Both the position numbers and the translations under genes were made by a program. This document shows positions 17,428 to 26,652 of a stretch of DNA of 64,000 nucleotides, piece after piece. Below the pieces are notes generated by a model. That model was not told the origin of the DNA, ran no database searches, and saw only the letters and a program-made list of their open reading frames with translations. Origin of the DNA: Pseudomonas californiensis. Lineage in GTDB: Bacteria; Pseudomonadota; Gammaproteobacteria; Pseudomonadales; Pseudomonadaceae. Location of the stretch: the NCBI RefSeq assembly GCF_021147775.1, contig NZ_JAGTPK010000008.1:62001-126000 (forward strand). Reading direction: 5' to 3'. The stretch's first letter is position 1. Each line of letters starts with the position of its first letter.

Positions 17428-18180
17428 ATGAGCACCAGGTTTTCCTGCACAGGTTGCGGCAGCTGCTGTACCGATCACCATGTTCCCCTGACACTCACCG
17501 AAGCCAAGCAGTGGGCGGCTGACGGTGGCACTGTGATCATTCTCACCGAAGCGTTTCTGGCCAACGGCTATGGCGTACCAGAAGCGCAGCTGACCCACGC
17601 GACCCGCCGCTCGACGATCGTTGACAGCGGAAGTACCAAGGCCCACGTAGCCATCACCTTCGCTGCGTACAACGTGGGCCGCTGCCGGAATCTTGACGAA
17701 GAAAATCTTTGCCGTATCTATGAGCGGCGACCTCTGGTATGTCGGATCTATCCGATGGAAATCAATCCGCACATCCCGTTGCGCCCGGAAAACAAGGACT
17801 GCCCGCCCGAATCCTGGGAACAGGGTCCTGATCTGATCGTCGGCACTACGCTGGTGGATACCCAGTTGCTCAGGCTGATCGAGCAATCACGTCAGGCAGA
17901 CCGGGACGAGATCGACGCCAAGCAGTCGATCTGCCAGACATTGGGCATTCGTACAACTGCGCTCAAGGGCAACGGGTTTGTGGCCTATCTGCCGGACATG
18001 AATGCCTTCGCGGCGGCTATCGAGCAGATCGCTGACGGTCAACGCGAATCGTCGCAGGATGCGGGATGGGAGTTTCATGTTGTCGGTGAAACCGTAATCG
18101 ACACGCTGCAGCTCGCGGGTGCCAAGGTGACATTGCGCGAGCCGGTGTCTTACCTGTTCATCCCGCTGCAGGCAGCCTGA
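17428..18180 (+). CDS. YkgJ-family cysteine cluster protein
   Basis: A 250-residue cytoplasmic protein whose N-terminus holds the signature cluster CTGCGSCCTDHH. A second cluster lies about 80 residues later in CRNLDEENLCRIYERRPLVC with the usual YP after it. These cysteines are thought to chelate zinc or iron in this family (UPF0153/YkgJ). The exact reaction is unknown. The C-terminal half is a less conserved alpha/beta region. No partner gene stands out. Confidence 0.85.
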   Translation: MSTRFSCTGCGSCCTDHHVPLTLTEAKQWAADGGTVIILTEAFLANGYGVPEAQLTHATRRSTIVDSGSTKAHVAITFAAYNVGRCRNLDEENLCRIYERRPLVCRIYPMEINPHIPLRPENKDCPPESWEQGPDLIVGTTLVDTQLLRLIEQSRQADRDEIDAKQSICQTLGIRTTALKGNGFVAYLPDMNAFAAAIEQIADGQRESSQDAGWEFHVVGETVIDTLQLAGAKVTLREPVSYLFIPLQAA

Positions 18181-18204
18181 ACAGGCAAGGCAAGCCACCG
18201 AAAC

Positions 18205-18429
18205 TCAGCGCTTGCCCATGGAACGACGGGTGCCGGACGGTGCAACGCCTGGGGTCTTGTGATGACCTGGCTTGTTCGACTTCTGATACCAGGCCTGTTC
18301 TTTTTTGGCCTGAGCGAACTCCGAAGGCTTGAACGGAAAGCTGAACGGCGCAATGGCAGCCTTCGTTTCAGCGGTGTCTACCGAGTCGGTTGGGGCTTCT
18401 TGAACAGGTGGTTGTTCAGGAGTGGTCAT
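18205..18429 (-). CDS. Small hypothetical basic protein
   Basis: A 74-residue product from the ATG at 18429. The acidic, proline-rich N-terminus is followed by FSFPFKPSEFAQAKKEQAWYQKS and a basic tail (KPGHHKTPG and RRSMGKR). No signal peptide or membrane helix is present. The pattern resembles small conserved proteins annotated as hypothetical in Pseudomonas. Function unknown. Confidence 0.55.
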   Translation of the reverse strand: MTTPEQPPVQEAPTDSVDTAETKAAIAPFSFPFKPSEFAQAKKEQAWYQKSNKPGHHKTPGVAPSGTRRSMGKR

Positions 18430-18522
18430 GATGGCACCAGAAAGTCTAATTGGCCGGGCGAACGCCCGCGGGCGCGCAGCATACATCAATCGTCGAACGG
18501 CCGCCCGAGCCTCCTGTCGCCA

Positions 18523-19518
18523 TCATTTGTAAAACAGATCCACCATCACTTCGGCGTTGAACGGCCCGGTCCTTGGGCGACTGCTGTTCCAGAGCAGCTC
18601 AGCGTTGAAGTCAGCACGCGCCGTGTGTGTCGCACCCAGCAAGTCCGCCAGGTGAAACGGCTCGTTGTAGCGCAACGTTTTGCCGTTGACCATGCTGACG
18701 ATCCGTATCCCCAGCGAATCGTTATTGGCCGGGATGAGCAAATCGCCAGACACACTGCCGGTGACAGGCCGGAACCGGGCGTTGATGCTGAACGGGGAGT
18801 CACAGCTACGACTGGTCAGCAGGGAAAACGGTCGCGCGGCAAACACCTTGCCGACAGCGGCCTGCTGTATGGCCTGATCACCGAACTCCACCGTTTCCGG
18901 CAGGACTTGCAGCTCGGCATCGCACGCTACGAAGCGCAGTCCCGTCAGGTTATTGATCACGTAACTGAGGTTGCGCCCAGGCTTGCGGTCAAGGCCTGCA
19001 CCGCCCAGTTCGAAGAAACGATAATCGAGCAGATGGCTCGCCACACCGGACGGCGGTGTCGCGCCAAACTTTTGAATGAACACTGAAAACGCGAGACTGA
19101 AACGGGTCGTTGGACACCGCTCTACCGTGGCGTCGTTCTCCAGACACGGCGTGAGCAAGGCTCCGGTGCTTATTCGTCCGCTGTCTTGCAGGTAATCAAT
19201 ACCATTGAGCGTCAAACCCGCCCGGATACCCTGGCCGATGACAAGGTCGTCGGGATTCAGGTGAATAAACACTTCTTCCTGAGCCGATGGCTGATCATCC
19301 CGCGCGCACTCGACCTCGATGCTCAGCGGCTCGGAGCGCCAGACAATGTCGCCGTTCGGCAATGAAACCGGTATAGCAACTGTGCTGCCAAGATCTCCAT
19401 GAATGGCGGTTTCACCAGAATCGTATGGGGTGCAGACCAACGCGAAAGCACTGCTCGGCGCCAGCATTGTCAAAAGTGCGGTCAGTTGCAGCCAGCGGCT
19501 GGCTAAGGGAAATGTCAT
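18523..19518 (-). CDS. Fimbrial tip adhesin-like protein of the chaperone-usher locus
   Basis: About 331 residues with a Sec signal peptide (cleavage after SSAFA). It is roughly twice the length of a pilin, suggesting an N-terminal adhesin domain plus a C-terminal pilin domain (from about residue 185). The C-terminus AEVMVDLFYK has the beta-strand and penultimate aromatic residue recognised by fimbrial chaperones. Two cysteines in the N-terminal half and further ones in the pilin domain may form disulfides. It is the last gene of the operon, beginning at the chaperone stop. An ATG four codons upstream (19530) is an alternative start. The receptor it binds is unknown. Confidence 0.75.
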   Translation of the reverse strand: MTFPLASRWLQLTALLTMLAPSSAFALVCTPYDSGETAIHGDLGSTVAIPVSLPNGDIVWRSEPLSIEVECARDDQPSAQEEVFIHLNPDDLVIGQGIRAGLTLNGIDYLQDSGRISTGALLTPCLENDATVERCPTTRFSLAFSVFIQKFGATPPSGVASHLLDYRFFELGGAGLDRKPGRNLSYVINNLTGLRFVACDAELQVLPETVEFGDQAIQQAAVGKVFAARPFSLLTSRSCDSPFSINARFRPVTGSVSGDLLIPANNDSLGIRIVSMVNGKTLRYNEPFHLADLLGATHTARADFNAELLWNSSRPRTGPFNAEVMVDLFYK

Positions 19519-19519
19519 G

Positions 19520-20305
19520 TCAGCATTCATCCTGAATGGGAGTGGTGTCCTGCAAACGAGCCGTGAAGGACGCCTGTTCAGTCCATGGCGCGCAATACCT
19601 GCGCCGGGCGCCATAATCAGTCAGCGCGTTGAACCTCAATTGATGGCCCTGCGCTGTGGAATGGCTTTCGGCCAAAGGCAGTTCAAGTCGGGCCCTTGGC
19701 GCCAGCAGCAGGTAATCGATGACTTGAACACCGTTCAGTTGCACAACCTCCAGCGAGACGTGATAAACCGTGGGGTTTTCAACGCTCAAGGTACGCGTAC
19801 CTGACGCTGGGCTATTGAATGTCCAACGCAATCGCTCGGCGCTGTCGGCCGGATCGCCCTCCAGCCCTGGCGGGCGGTAAAAGACGTTGATTCGCTGACG
19901 CACTGCGATATTCAACTGCTGTTCAAGCGCTTGACGCTGAGGCACTTCAAGCGCGTACAAGTGCAACAAGGACTCCTGCCCGGCTGGCATGCCCGCGCCT
20001 TGATACAGCACGCGCAGCAATTGCTTGCCACCTGCGGGCACCTTGGAAAGTGGTGGTGTTATCACGAACGGCAACAGCCTGCGCTGGTCCGGCGGCGTAT
20101 CATCGTCGTCGCGAGGGTCACTGAGGGTGGCCTGTACGAGTACCGCGTTACTCCCCTTGTTGTGCGTTTCGATGCTGACCTCCGTGTAGCGGCCATCAAA
20201 GATCAGACGCGTACCTGCCAGCGATAAAGCGCCCTCTGCGCCGGCACTCGTCAATATCAGCGACAGGAGACATCCACCCGTCCGCGCCAGTGAAAGTCTG
20301 GTCAT
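19520..20305 (-). CDS. Periplasmic fimbrial chaperone (PapD/FimC type), second copy
   Basis: A 261-residue protein with a signal peptide and two immunoglobulin-like domains. The first domain contains the subunit-binding G1/F1 region with QLLRVLYQGAGMPAGQESLLHLYALEVP and the NIAVRQRINVFYRPPGL linker typical of the family. It donates a strand to fold pilins and delivers them to the usher. The start ATG overlaps the usher stop (ATGA), indicating translational coupling. It differs substantially from the other chaperone in this locus, so each may serve particular subunits, possibly this one for the adhesin. Confidence 0.9.
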   Translation of the reverse strand: MTRLSLARTGGCLLSLILTSAGAEGALSLAGTRLIFDGRYTEVSIETHNKGSNAVLVQATLSDPRDDDDTPPDQRRLLPFVITPPLSKVPAGGKQLLRVLYQGAGMPAGQESLLHLYALEVPQRQALEQQLNIAVRQRINVFYRPPGLEGDPADSAERLRWTFNSPASGTRTLSVENPTVYHVSLEVVQLNGVQVIDYLLLAPRARLELPLAESHSTAQGHQLRFNALTDYGARRRYCAPWTEQASFTARLQDTTPIQDEC

Positions 20306-22878
20306 TGGCAAATCACTTTGAGTCGTTCGTAAGCACGGGTGGGGTTTCTGGCGGGTAGCGCAAACGGTGCCTTGCAGCGCTGATCGGACCAGCGTACCCA
20401 CAAAAATCCGCTGTCCAGTTCGCTCAGCACCAGCGCCTGACTGGTGGGGTCGACCACCGCGAGGGCTTTGCCGTGTTCGTCTTCGACGCTGGCGCCCAGC
20501 GGCAACCTGCTGCCGTCGACACGGACCAGCTCGAACTGGACACGCCTGCCAGTCGATGCCTTGAACCGCACCAGCGGCATCGCGCCGCGCCGCGGCACAA
20601 TCTGATTCACGGCGTTTTCCAGGTCGATATCAGCGCCCAATTGACGGGTGTCCAGGCTGATCCAATTGGTGCGATAGGGTTGCGCATAAGGCAGAACTGC
20701 GTAGCCATTGTCTGCCGTTTGAACATTGCTGAAGGTTTTCAGACGAGCACCGCCGATGCCGGGTACCTGAACCAGCGCGAATGTCTCGCCAAGGGGTTGC
20801 CCCAGATTCACGCCACCTTCGTGGGCCACCAGCGACCCTGCCGCCGCCAGCGTGAAGGCGTCGTAATCCCGGCCCTGGCTGTAACCCGCTTCGAAACGTC
20901 CGAACGGCGTTGTTGTGTTGATTTTGCCGGCGCCGAAGCTGCCAGAACTGCTGTCGCGGCCGGTCTGTACCGAATAGAACGTGTCGCGGTCATTCAGAAA
21001 TTGCCCGTTGAGCCCGGCCTGCACACTGTATTCGCCGGCGCTGTCGCGTACGCCGTTGAACGAAACACGTGACGAGCCTGGGCCTGACCCCAGTGGCATG
21101 GTTACGCTCAAAGCGATTCGGTTGTCTGCTTGCGCATCGCCTGCCCGACCGAAATCCTCGCTGCGTTCCAGTGACAGACTGTAATTCAGAGTCCGCCACG
21201 CGCTGTTGTAAGCCAGATAAAGCTGACGGGTTTTGCCTGGCAGGTTCCAGTAGCGCTGCTCTGAGGCCGTCAGGCTCAACGATGCGTTTTGCCTGGACAA
21301 CATCTGGGTAACGTTCACTTCGAGGCGATCCCTGGCAAGACCTCGTGACCGTTGGTCATAAGTACTGCTGGTCTCACTCACCTGCTGGTTGAGTGTCCGG
21401 TACTGGTCCGTGGAATAACGGTAGCCCGCCACTGCAAAAGTCGTATTGGTAACGTCCAGCGTATTGGCGTAGCGAACCCGCAGACTCTGGCCGGAGCGAG
21501 TCGCGTCCTGCCACTGGCTGATGGATTGAGTGACGTCCAGAGAAACGGCACCCAGCCCGGTGTTCACACCTGCGCCCAGATTGGCCGCCTGAAAGTCTTC
21601 GGCCAGTTGCAGGCCGCCAAACCCGGTTATCCGGTCGGAAAGGCCATAGATAAGCGAGGCGCTGCTGAACATCGGCGATGCTTGACCACTGACATCATTG
21701 TTGTCGACACGGCCAGCAGCCAGACTGAAACGAAAGGAGCCCGCCGCCACCATGATCGGCAACGAGGCATACGCCTGAGTGAAGGTACGTTGACGACCGT
21801 CGGCCTCAATGATGGTAATCAAAAGATCGCCGTTGGAACCGCTGGGATAGATATCGGTAATTTCGAACGGCCCTGGGGAGACATTGCCGCTGTAGAGCAT
21901 GAAACCATTTTGACGCACTTCAACGGTCGCGTTGGTCTCGGCGATGCCGCGTACAACCGGCGTGTAATTGCGTTCGCTGTCCGGCAGCATGCCTTCATCG
22001 GAGGCGATGGAGGCGCCTTTGAAGCGCACACTGTCAAACACCTGCGAGTCGGTAAACGTCTCTCCGACCGTCAATTGGCTTTTCAAGGCGGTCAGGTCGC
22101 GCTGGGCAAAAGTGCGATTGCTGCGAAAACGCATCGGCAGGTCGCTGCCATATACCAGCGAAGACTCGTTTCTCAGTCGCCAGGCGCCAAGATTCACGCC
22201 GTTGCGCAGCCCGAGGTAGTAATGATCCGTCTCAAGGTCGCGGTTACGACGTCGGGAGCCATTGAAGGTGTAGCTGACAAAGCCTGCGGTTTGCCCTTCG
22301 TCCCACAACTGCGGTGAAACATAACCCCTGGCGCTACGCGACATGAAGGCTTGAGGGAGGCTGATATTCAGACGCAGCGCTCCAGGCTGGTAATCAACCC
22401 TTGCGAACTCGACACTGGCCGGCAGATTGAAACAGGCTTCGGCGGGCTCGGTCACCTTGGGCAGGCGCCCCAGGTCGAGCCCGAAACTCTGCAGCATGTC
22501 CTGCGTCAGGCAGGGTTCGATCAGACCTGAGCGCTCACTTTTGGAAAAAACGATATCGCGTCGTCCGCTCAGTGCACGATTGACGTAGATGTCGATTCGA
22601 TAAGTGCCTGGCAGTACGCTGTTGGCGCGCAGAAACTCTTTAAGGTCAGGTGGCTGATCGCTGCCCTGAAGAAACGCGGTATTGAATCGGGTCGTACCGG
22701 TCCCATCAGCAATGCTCGGCGAAGCTGCCAGTAACGTGCCTGAAAAGATCGACGCAAGCCCGATACCGACGGCGTAAAACCCGGCCGACGTCATTGTACG
22801 GTGCCCTGACCGGCAGCGCGCCGGAGGGAAAAGGGAGCGCGCAACGACTCCCTTATTGTCTGAACTGTGCCATTCCAT
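20302..22878 (-). CDS. Outer-membrane fimbrial usher (FimD/PapC family)
   Basis: An 858-residue usher that forms the pore and assembly platform for the pilus. It shows the N-terminal domain (FNTAFLQGSDQPPDLKEF), a 24-strand barrel with the plug-region sequence (YTPVVRGIAETNATVEVRQ, GPFEITDIYPSGSNGDL), and C-terminal domains including GAMPLVRFKASTGRRVQFE. The signal region is long when read from 22878. An internal ATG at 22794, with AGGG upstream, would leave a shorter signal peptide and may be the true start. It sits between the two chaperone genes. Confidence 0.92.
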   Translation of the reverse strand: MEWHSSDNKGVVARSLFPPARCRSGHRTMTSAGFYAVGIGLASIFSGTLLAASPSIADGTGTTRFNTAFLQGSDQPPDLKEFLRANSVLPGTYRIDIYVNRALSGRRDIVFSKSERSGLIEPCLTQDMLQSFGLDLGRLPKVTEPAEACFNLPASVEFARVDYQPGALRLNISLPQAFMSRSARGYVSPQLWDEGQTAGFVSYTFNGSRRRNRDLETDHYYLGLRNGVNLGAWRLRNESSLVYGSDLPMRFRSNRTFAQRDLTALKSQLTVGETFTDSQVFDSVRFKGASIASDEGMLPDSERNYTPVVRGIAETNATVEVRQNGFMLYSGNVSPGPFEITDIYPSGSNGDLLITIIEADGRQRTFTQAYASLPIMVAAGSFRFSLAAGRVDNNDVSGQASPMFSSASLIYGLSDRITGFGGLQLAEDFQAANLGAGVNTGLGAVSLDVTQSISQWQDATRSGQSLRVRYANTLDVTNTTFAVAGYRYSTDQYRTLNQQVSETSSTYDQRSRGLARDRLEVNVTQMLSRQNASLSLTASEQRYWNLPGKTRQLYLAYNSAWRTLNYSLSLERSEDFGRAGDAQADNRIALSVTMPLGSGPGSSRVSFNGVRDSAGEYSVQAGLNGQFLNDRDTFYSVQTGRDSSSGSFGAGKINTTTPFGRFEAGYSQGRDYDAFTLAAAGSLVAHEGGVNLGQPLGETFALVQVPGIGGARLKTFSNVQTADNGYAVLPYAQPYRTNWISLDTRQLGADIDLENAVNQIVPRRGAMPLVRFKASTGRRVQFELVRVDGSRLPLGASVEDEHGKALAVVDPTSQALVLSELDSGFLWVRWSDQRCKAPFALPARNPTRAYERLKVICQ

Positions 22879-22983
22879 TAGCGTTTTTCACTCTACTTCG
22901 GCTATCTCACGCGCAGCGGAATCCTTTCATGCAGGCGCACGGCTACCGGTCCACCCTATTCAGAGGGACCCCATAATCAAGCG

Positions 22984-23005
22984 TAAATAAAAGCCTCCAG
23001 GCTTA
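22984..23005 (-). terminator. Weak terminator-like hairpin between chaperone and usher
   Basis: Minus-strand AAGCC-TGGA-GGCTT followed by TTATTT. The 5-6 bp stem is weak. It may reduce transcription from the pilin/chaperone part into the usher part of the operon. Confidence 0.4.
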
Positions 23006-23053
23006 TATTTCCGGGCTCATCGTTTCTCTCAGAGTCCACGGGAAGGCTCTGCG

Positions 23054-23845
23054 TTATCGAGGCTCGGTTTTACGTGCATATCCTGTATCGCTGCCCGATA
23101 GTGTGGCGCTGTAACGAACCTGTCCGCCAAAATCGTTGATGCTGATAAAACTCAACTCAACCGGTACTTCGTCAGACCTGTGTGCAAGCGCGAGAATCAA
23201 TTGTTGATGTGGCGCCAGCATTCCACTGCCCAGTGTCGCAAGTTCACGACCGCGTTGCTGCGCGGTAATCTTGAGCATCGAGACGTGATACGGCCCGGTG
23301 TTATCAACCCGTAACACATCGCCGGCAAGCAACTTCCATTGCAACTTTTCAGGTGCCTGCAAGGGATCGCCTTGCAGGCCCTTCGGGCGAAAGAACACTT
23401 TGATGCGCTGTCGTATCGCGACCTGCAACGTATTTTCTGCGGCTGTTTGAGGTATTTCCTGAACATTGAGCCACAGCACCGACTCACGGTCGGCAGGCAG
23501 GTTGGCACCGGAGTGAATGATACGCAGCAACTGCCTGCCGCCACCGGGCATGCGGGCGAGCGCGGGTGTCACGATAAACGACAGGTCCGACGCACCTTGC
23601 AGGGGTAAACGTTTATCTTCAGAGGGTTTGTCTGACGCCGACTCGTTAACGCGCGGCAATCCGGCTTCAAGCCAGGACTGCAAGAGAATCTCTCCAGTGC
23701 CCGTGTTTTGCACACCCAGACTGGCTTCCTTGTCGCTTCCCTGATAAATGACACGTGTGGTATTGAGGACAATACCGGCCTGCGCCGAAGGCAGGTATAA
23801 CGCCATCGCGATCAACGCGACACAACGGAAAAAGTCGAGAACCAT
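23054..23845 (-). CDS. Periplasmic fimbrial chaperone (PapD/FimC type), first copy
   Basis: A 263-residue chaperone with signal peptide (cleavage after SAQA). It has the family pattern: GIVLNTTRVIYQGSDKEASL at the N-terminus, GGGRQLLRIIHSGANLPADR in the F1-G1 region, and AIRQRIKVFFRPKGL leading into domain 2. It folds and caps pilin subunits. It lies immediately downstream of the major pilin gene, suggesting dedicated service to that subunit. Confidence 0.9.
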   Translation of the reverse strand: MVLDFFRCVALIAMALYLPSAQAGIVLNTTRVIYQGSDKEASLGVQNTGTGEILLQSWLEAGLPRVNESASDKPSEDKRLPLQGASDLSFIVTPALARMPGGGRQLLRIIHSGANLPADRESVLWLNVQEIPQTAAENTLQVAIRQRIKVFFRPKGLQGDPLQAPEKLQWKLLAGDVLRVDNTGPYHVSMLKITAQQRGRELATLGSGMLAPHQQLILALAHRSDEVPVELSFISINDFGGQVRYSATLSGSDTGYARKTEPR

Positions 23846-23876
23846 ATACGGGGCATCATCCTGAATTCGAGAGGAG

Positions 23877-23900
23877 ACAGGGCGAGTGAACTCGCCCTGT
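23877..23900 (-). other. Strong intercistronic hairpin after the major pilin gene
   Basis: ACAGGGCGAG, loop TGAA, CTCGCCCTGT: a perfect 10-bp stem in the 62-bp gap between pilin and chaperone. There is no U-tract. Such structures usually stabilise the upstream pilin message and lower expression of downstream assembly genes. Confidence 0.7.
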
Positions 23901-23907
23901 ACTGGCG

Positions 23908-24492
23908 TTACTCGTAGTCCATCACGAACGGCATGAAGCCATCGGCGTTACCCGGATTGGTGGGTGTGCCATTGAGCACGTAGACTGCGCCGAAGTTGAT
24001 TTCTGCGGTCGCACCACCAGCGCCATCCTTGATCAGGCTGGTGTCGATTGTTTCGTTGCCGCTCAGGTCCATCAACACGTTCGAAGCGTTGAGCAAGCCA
24101 ATGCCCACACCGTCTGCAGCGCCGGTGGTGCGCAGCAGTTTCGCATCGTTGTTGTCCAGGCCACTGCCGTTACGGGCGGTGAAGCGCATTTTCACCATAT
24201 TATAAGCGTCGGTACCCGCGCTGCAGTTGACCAACAATTGAATCGGCGTAGCGGTTTCATATCGACTCGCACTTGAGAGGCCGATGTCGGAAAACGAAAC
24301 GTTACCCAGGTCTACATTGATTTCGCCTGGATTAGTGCCCGCACTGACGCCCGTGCCTGGAGCAACATCACAAGAAACATTAGTCAATGTTCCGTTAAAT
24401 ATAAGCTTACCGTTGTTCGCAGCGCTGGCGGTGCCCACCAGGCCGAAACCAAGTACACCCATGACAGCAACTGTCAGAGAAAGCTTTTTCAT
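23908..24492 (-). CDS. Major fimbrial subunit (type 1 pilin-like)
   Basis: A 194-residue protein with a signal peptide (cleavage after GTASA). The mature pilin begins with polar residues and GKLIFNGTLTNVSCDVAPG, the donor-strand/first-cysteine region of FimA-type subunits. A second cysteine in LLVNCSAG forms the expected disulfide. The C-terminal strand ends in GFMPFVMDYE; the final residues differ slightly from the usual penultimate tyrosine, with tyrosine here second to last before Glu. AAGGAAGG precedes the ATG, a very strong ribosome binding site consistent with abundant production. Confidence 0.88.
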   Translation of the reverse strand: MKKLSLTVAVMGVLGFGLVGTASAANNGKLIFNGTLTNVSCDVAPGTGVSAGTNPGEINVDLGNVSFSDIGLSSASRYETATPIQLLVNCSAGTDAYNMVKMRFTARNGSGLDNNDAKLLRTTGAADGVGIGLLNASNVLMDLSGNETIDTSLIKDGAGGATAEINFGAVYVLNGTPTNPGNADGFMPFVMDYE

Positions 24493-24823
24493 GATAACTA
24501 CCTTCCTTGTGTTATTTCGTGTGTGCCCACTATCGGACGGCGAGCACTATAGGTCTCGAAGTACTTAATCGATGTCAGGCTCATTACTTTAACGTCAAGG
24601 ACAATACTACATGGCGTGCAGGATCCCTCTGTAGGAGTAAACTTTATCAGCGTGCACGCCGCGGTTTCACGGCGTTTCAGCCAATACCCAACTTGAAAGA
24701 TCAACCAAAGGAATGGATTTGCAATGCCGAGACCCGGCCTGCGGGTGTGCGCTATGGAAGGCTGCCCGTCGCAGGCGTCATGTGACGGGCAGGAACACTC
24801 GTTAATACACAGTCATTCGTCGA
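24493..24823. other. 331-bp region between the two pilin genes
   Basis: It contains a perfect 9-bp inverted repeat (24762-24770 with 24784-24792, loop 13) close to the end of the short pilin gene. The strong ribosome binding site of the major pilin is at the other end. A promoter for the major pilin probably lies here, but I cannot pick a convincing -35/-10 pair. Confidence 0.5.
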
Positions 24824-25192
24824 TTACAAATAAGTCAGCGTGACAATACCCGCACGATAACCATAGTCAGCAAACACTGCTGCGGGCAAAGATTGATAGT
24901 GAGCCGTGAAGGAAGCGGCCGAGTCGGCACAAGGACCGCGTGCGTCGTTGATGTGAATCACAATACCCGGAACATTTTCCAGATCGGCAGAGGCGTACAC
25001 GTGGGATGACTGAACAGACGCTGACACGTCACAACTGTAATTGACCACACTCCCTCGAAAATTCAGTACGCCGTCCCGGGCATGTGACAACGCTGGCGCA
25101 AACAACAAGGGCACCACCAGTGCCGAAGCGGCCCATGCTGGACGGCGGGTCAGGGTCGTCAGAATCCTGCTGCACACTTCCTTGATATTCAT
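24824..25192 (-). CDS. Short fimbrial subunit-like protein
   Basis: A 122-residue secreted protein (signal cleavage near LSHA). GVLNFRGSVVNYSCDV resembles the start of a type 1 pilin, a second cysteine lies in GPCADSAAS, and the C-terminus AGIVTLTYL has the penultimate tyrosine typical of chaperone-bound subunits. At about 90 mature residues it is shorter than a normal pilin, so it may be a minor tip, adaptor or terminator subunit. GGAG lies 6 bp upstream of the ATG at 25192. First gene of the fimbrial locus. Confidence 0.7.
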   Translation of the reverse strand: MNIKEVCSRILTTLTRRPAWAASALVVPLLFAPALSHARDGVLNFRGSVVNYSCDVSASVQSSHVYASADLENVPGIVIHINDARGPCADSAASFTAHYQSLPAAVFADYGYRAGIVTLTYL

Positions 25193-25485
25193 GGCACTCT
25201 CCATCGGTAAACCGTCGTTTGAGTTACGTCGAGACTGACGGCAACTGCCAAACGTGCAACCAACAACACGCCGGAAATTTCTTGGGATCCATCAACCTTA
25301 TGGACACCTCGCCGTTATAAAAGGTTATCGCCCGATTCATGGTTTTCTTGATACTCAGCCCAGGCAGCCCTTTGCTTTCTGACAATCCTGACAGCTGAAA
25401 GTCATTTTGCTGACCGTATTTGCAGGCTATAAGGAAGCACTAAAACCAATAGCTCTCCCCCTGACTTTTTCGGCGTCTTCTTCAC

Positions 25486-26652
25486 ATGCGCAAACAGACC
25501 CTGACTATTACCGTCGTCGTCCTTCTCATAGCAGTCGCCGCGGGCGTGGTGTGGGGCCTGAAAAAGCCCGCCACTGTTCATAAAAATGCGGCTTCAGCCG
25601 TTCCAGTCAAGGTGATAAAGGTTGCTGTTGAGGATGTTCCACGGTTCGTGACCGGCATTGGTTCGGTGCTGTCGCTGCAAAGCGTGGTGATCCGGCCTCA
25701 GGTGGACCGCATCCTGACGCGTGTGCTGGTCAAGGAAGGTCAACAGGTCAAAGTCGGCGAGCTGCTCGCGACTCTGGATGACCGGTCCATTCGCGCGTCG
25801 CTGGAGCAGGCGAAAGCGCAGTTGGCCCAGAGCAAGGCGCAGCTGGACGTTGCACAACTCGATCTCAAACGCTATCGCCAACTGACGGAAGACAACGGCA
25901 TCTCGCGCCAGACATTCGATCAGCAGCAGGCGCTGGTCAGGCAACTGGGCGCGACGGCGCAGGGCAATGAAGCGACGATCAATGCTGCACAGGTTCAACT
26001 CTCTTACACTCAGATACGCTCGCCAGTCGCCGGCCGAGTCGGGATTCGCAACGTCGATGAGGGCAACTTCATGCGCGTCACTGATGCGGCGGGGTTGTTT
26101 TCCGTTACACAGATCGACCCCATTACAGTGGAGTTTTCGCTGCCCCAACAATTGCTGCCCACGCTGCAGGGTTTGATCGCCAACAGTACGTCGGCAGCGG
26201 TCAAGGCGTTCCAGGGCGATGGCGCTGCCAACGGCCTTTTGCTGGGGGAAGGCACGCTTTCTCTCATCGACAACCAGGTCTCGGCCACCACCGGAACGAT
26301 TCGTGCCAAGGCACAGTTCAAAAACCCCGGCGAGCGGCTCTGGCCAGGTCAGTTGGTGACTGTAAAGATCCAGACCGGCATCGAGCGCAACTCGCTCAAG
26401 GTCGCGCCACAGGTGGTGCAGCGTGGCATTGATCAGCACTTTGTCTATCGCGTCACTGGTGATAACAAGGTTGAGGTCGTGCCGGTCAAAGTGCTGTATC
26501 AGGACAGCGATCAGTCCCTGATCAGCGGCCCGCAGGCAGGTGACGTACTGGTTATCGACGGTCAGTCGCGCCTCAAGCCGGGAGCCAGCATTGAAGTAGT
26601 CGGCGAACCGGCGCAGGACAACCAGCCAGCACTCGCGGAGCGCGCGCAATGA
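25486..26652 (+). CDS. RND efflux periplasmic adaptor (membrane fusion) protein
   Basis: A 388-residue protein with an uncleaved N-terminal membrane anchor (TITVVVLLIAVAAGVVWGL; no lipobox). It has the usual adaptor layout: a lipoyl half near GIGSVLSLQSVVIRPQVDG-like sequence, an alpha-helical hairpin (about 95-160, coiled-coil rich in Ala, Gln and Lys), the second lipoyl half with YTQIRSPVAGRVG, then beta-barrel and membrane-proximal domains. It bridges the pump to an outer-membrane channel. Its stop overlaps the pump start (ATGA), so the two are translationally coupled. It resembles MdtA-type adaptors. Confidence 0.92.
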   Translation: MRKQTLTITVVVLLIAVAAGVVWGLKKPATVHKNAASAVPVKVIKVAVEDVPRFVTGIGSVLSLQSVVIRPQVDRILTRVLVKEGQQVKVGELLATLDDRSIRASLEQAKAQLAQSKAQLDVAQLDLKRYRQLTEDNGISRQTFDQQQALVRQLGATAQGNEATINAAQVQLSYTQIRSPVAGRVGIRNVDEGNFMRVTDAAGLFSVTQIDPITVEFSLPQQLLPTLQGLIANSTSAAVKAFQGDGAANGLLLGEGTLSLIDNQVSATTGTIRAKAQFKNPGERLWPGQLVTVKIQTGIERNSLKVAPQVVQRGIDQHFVYRVTGDNKVEVVPVKVLYQDSDQSLISGPQAGDVLVIDGQSRLKPGASIEVVGEPAQDNQPALAERAQ

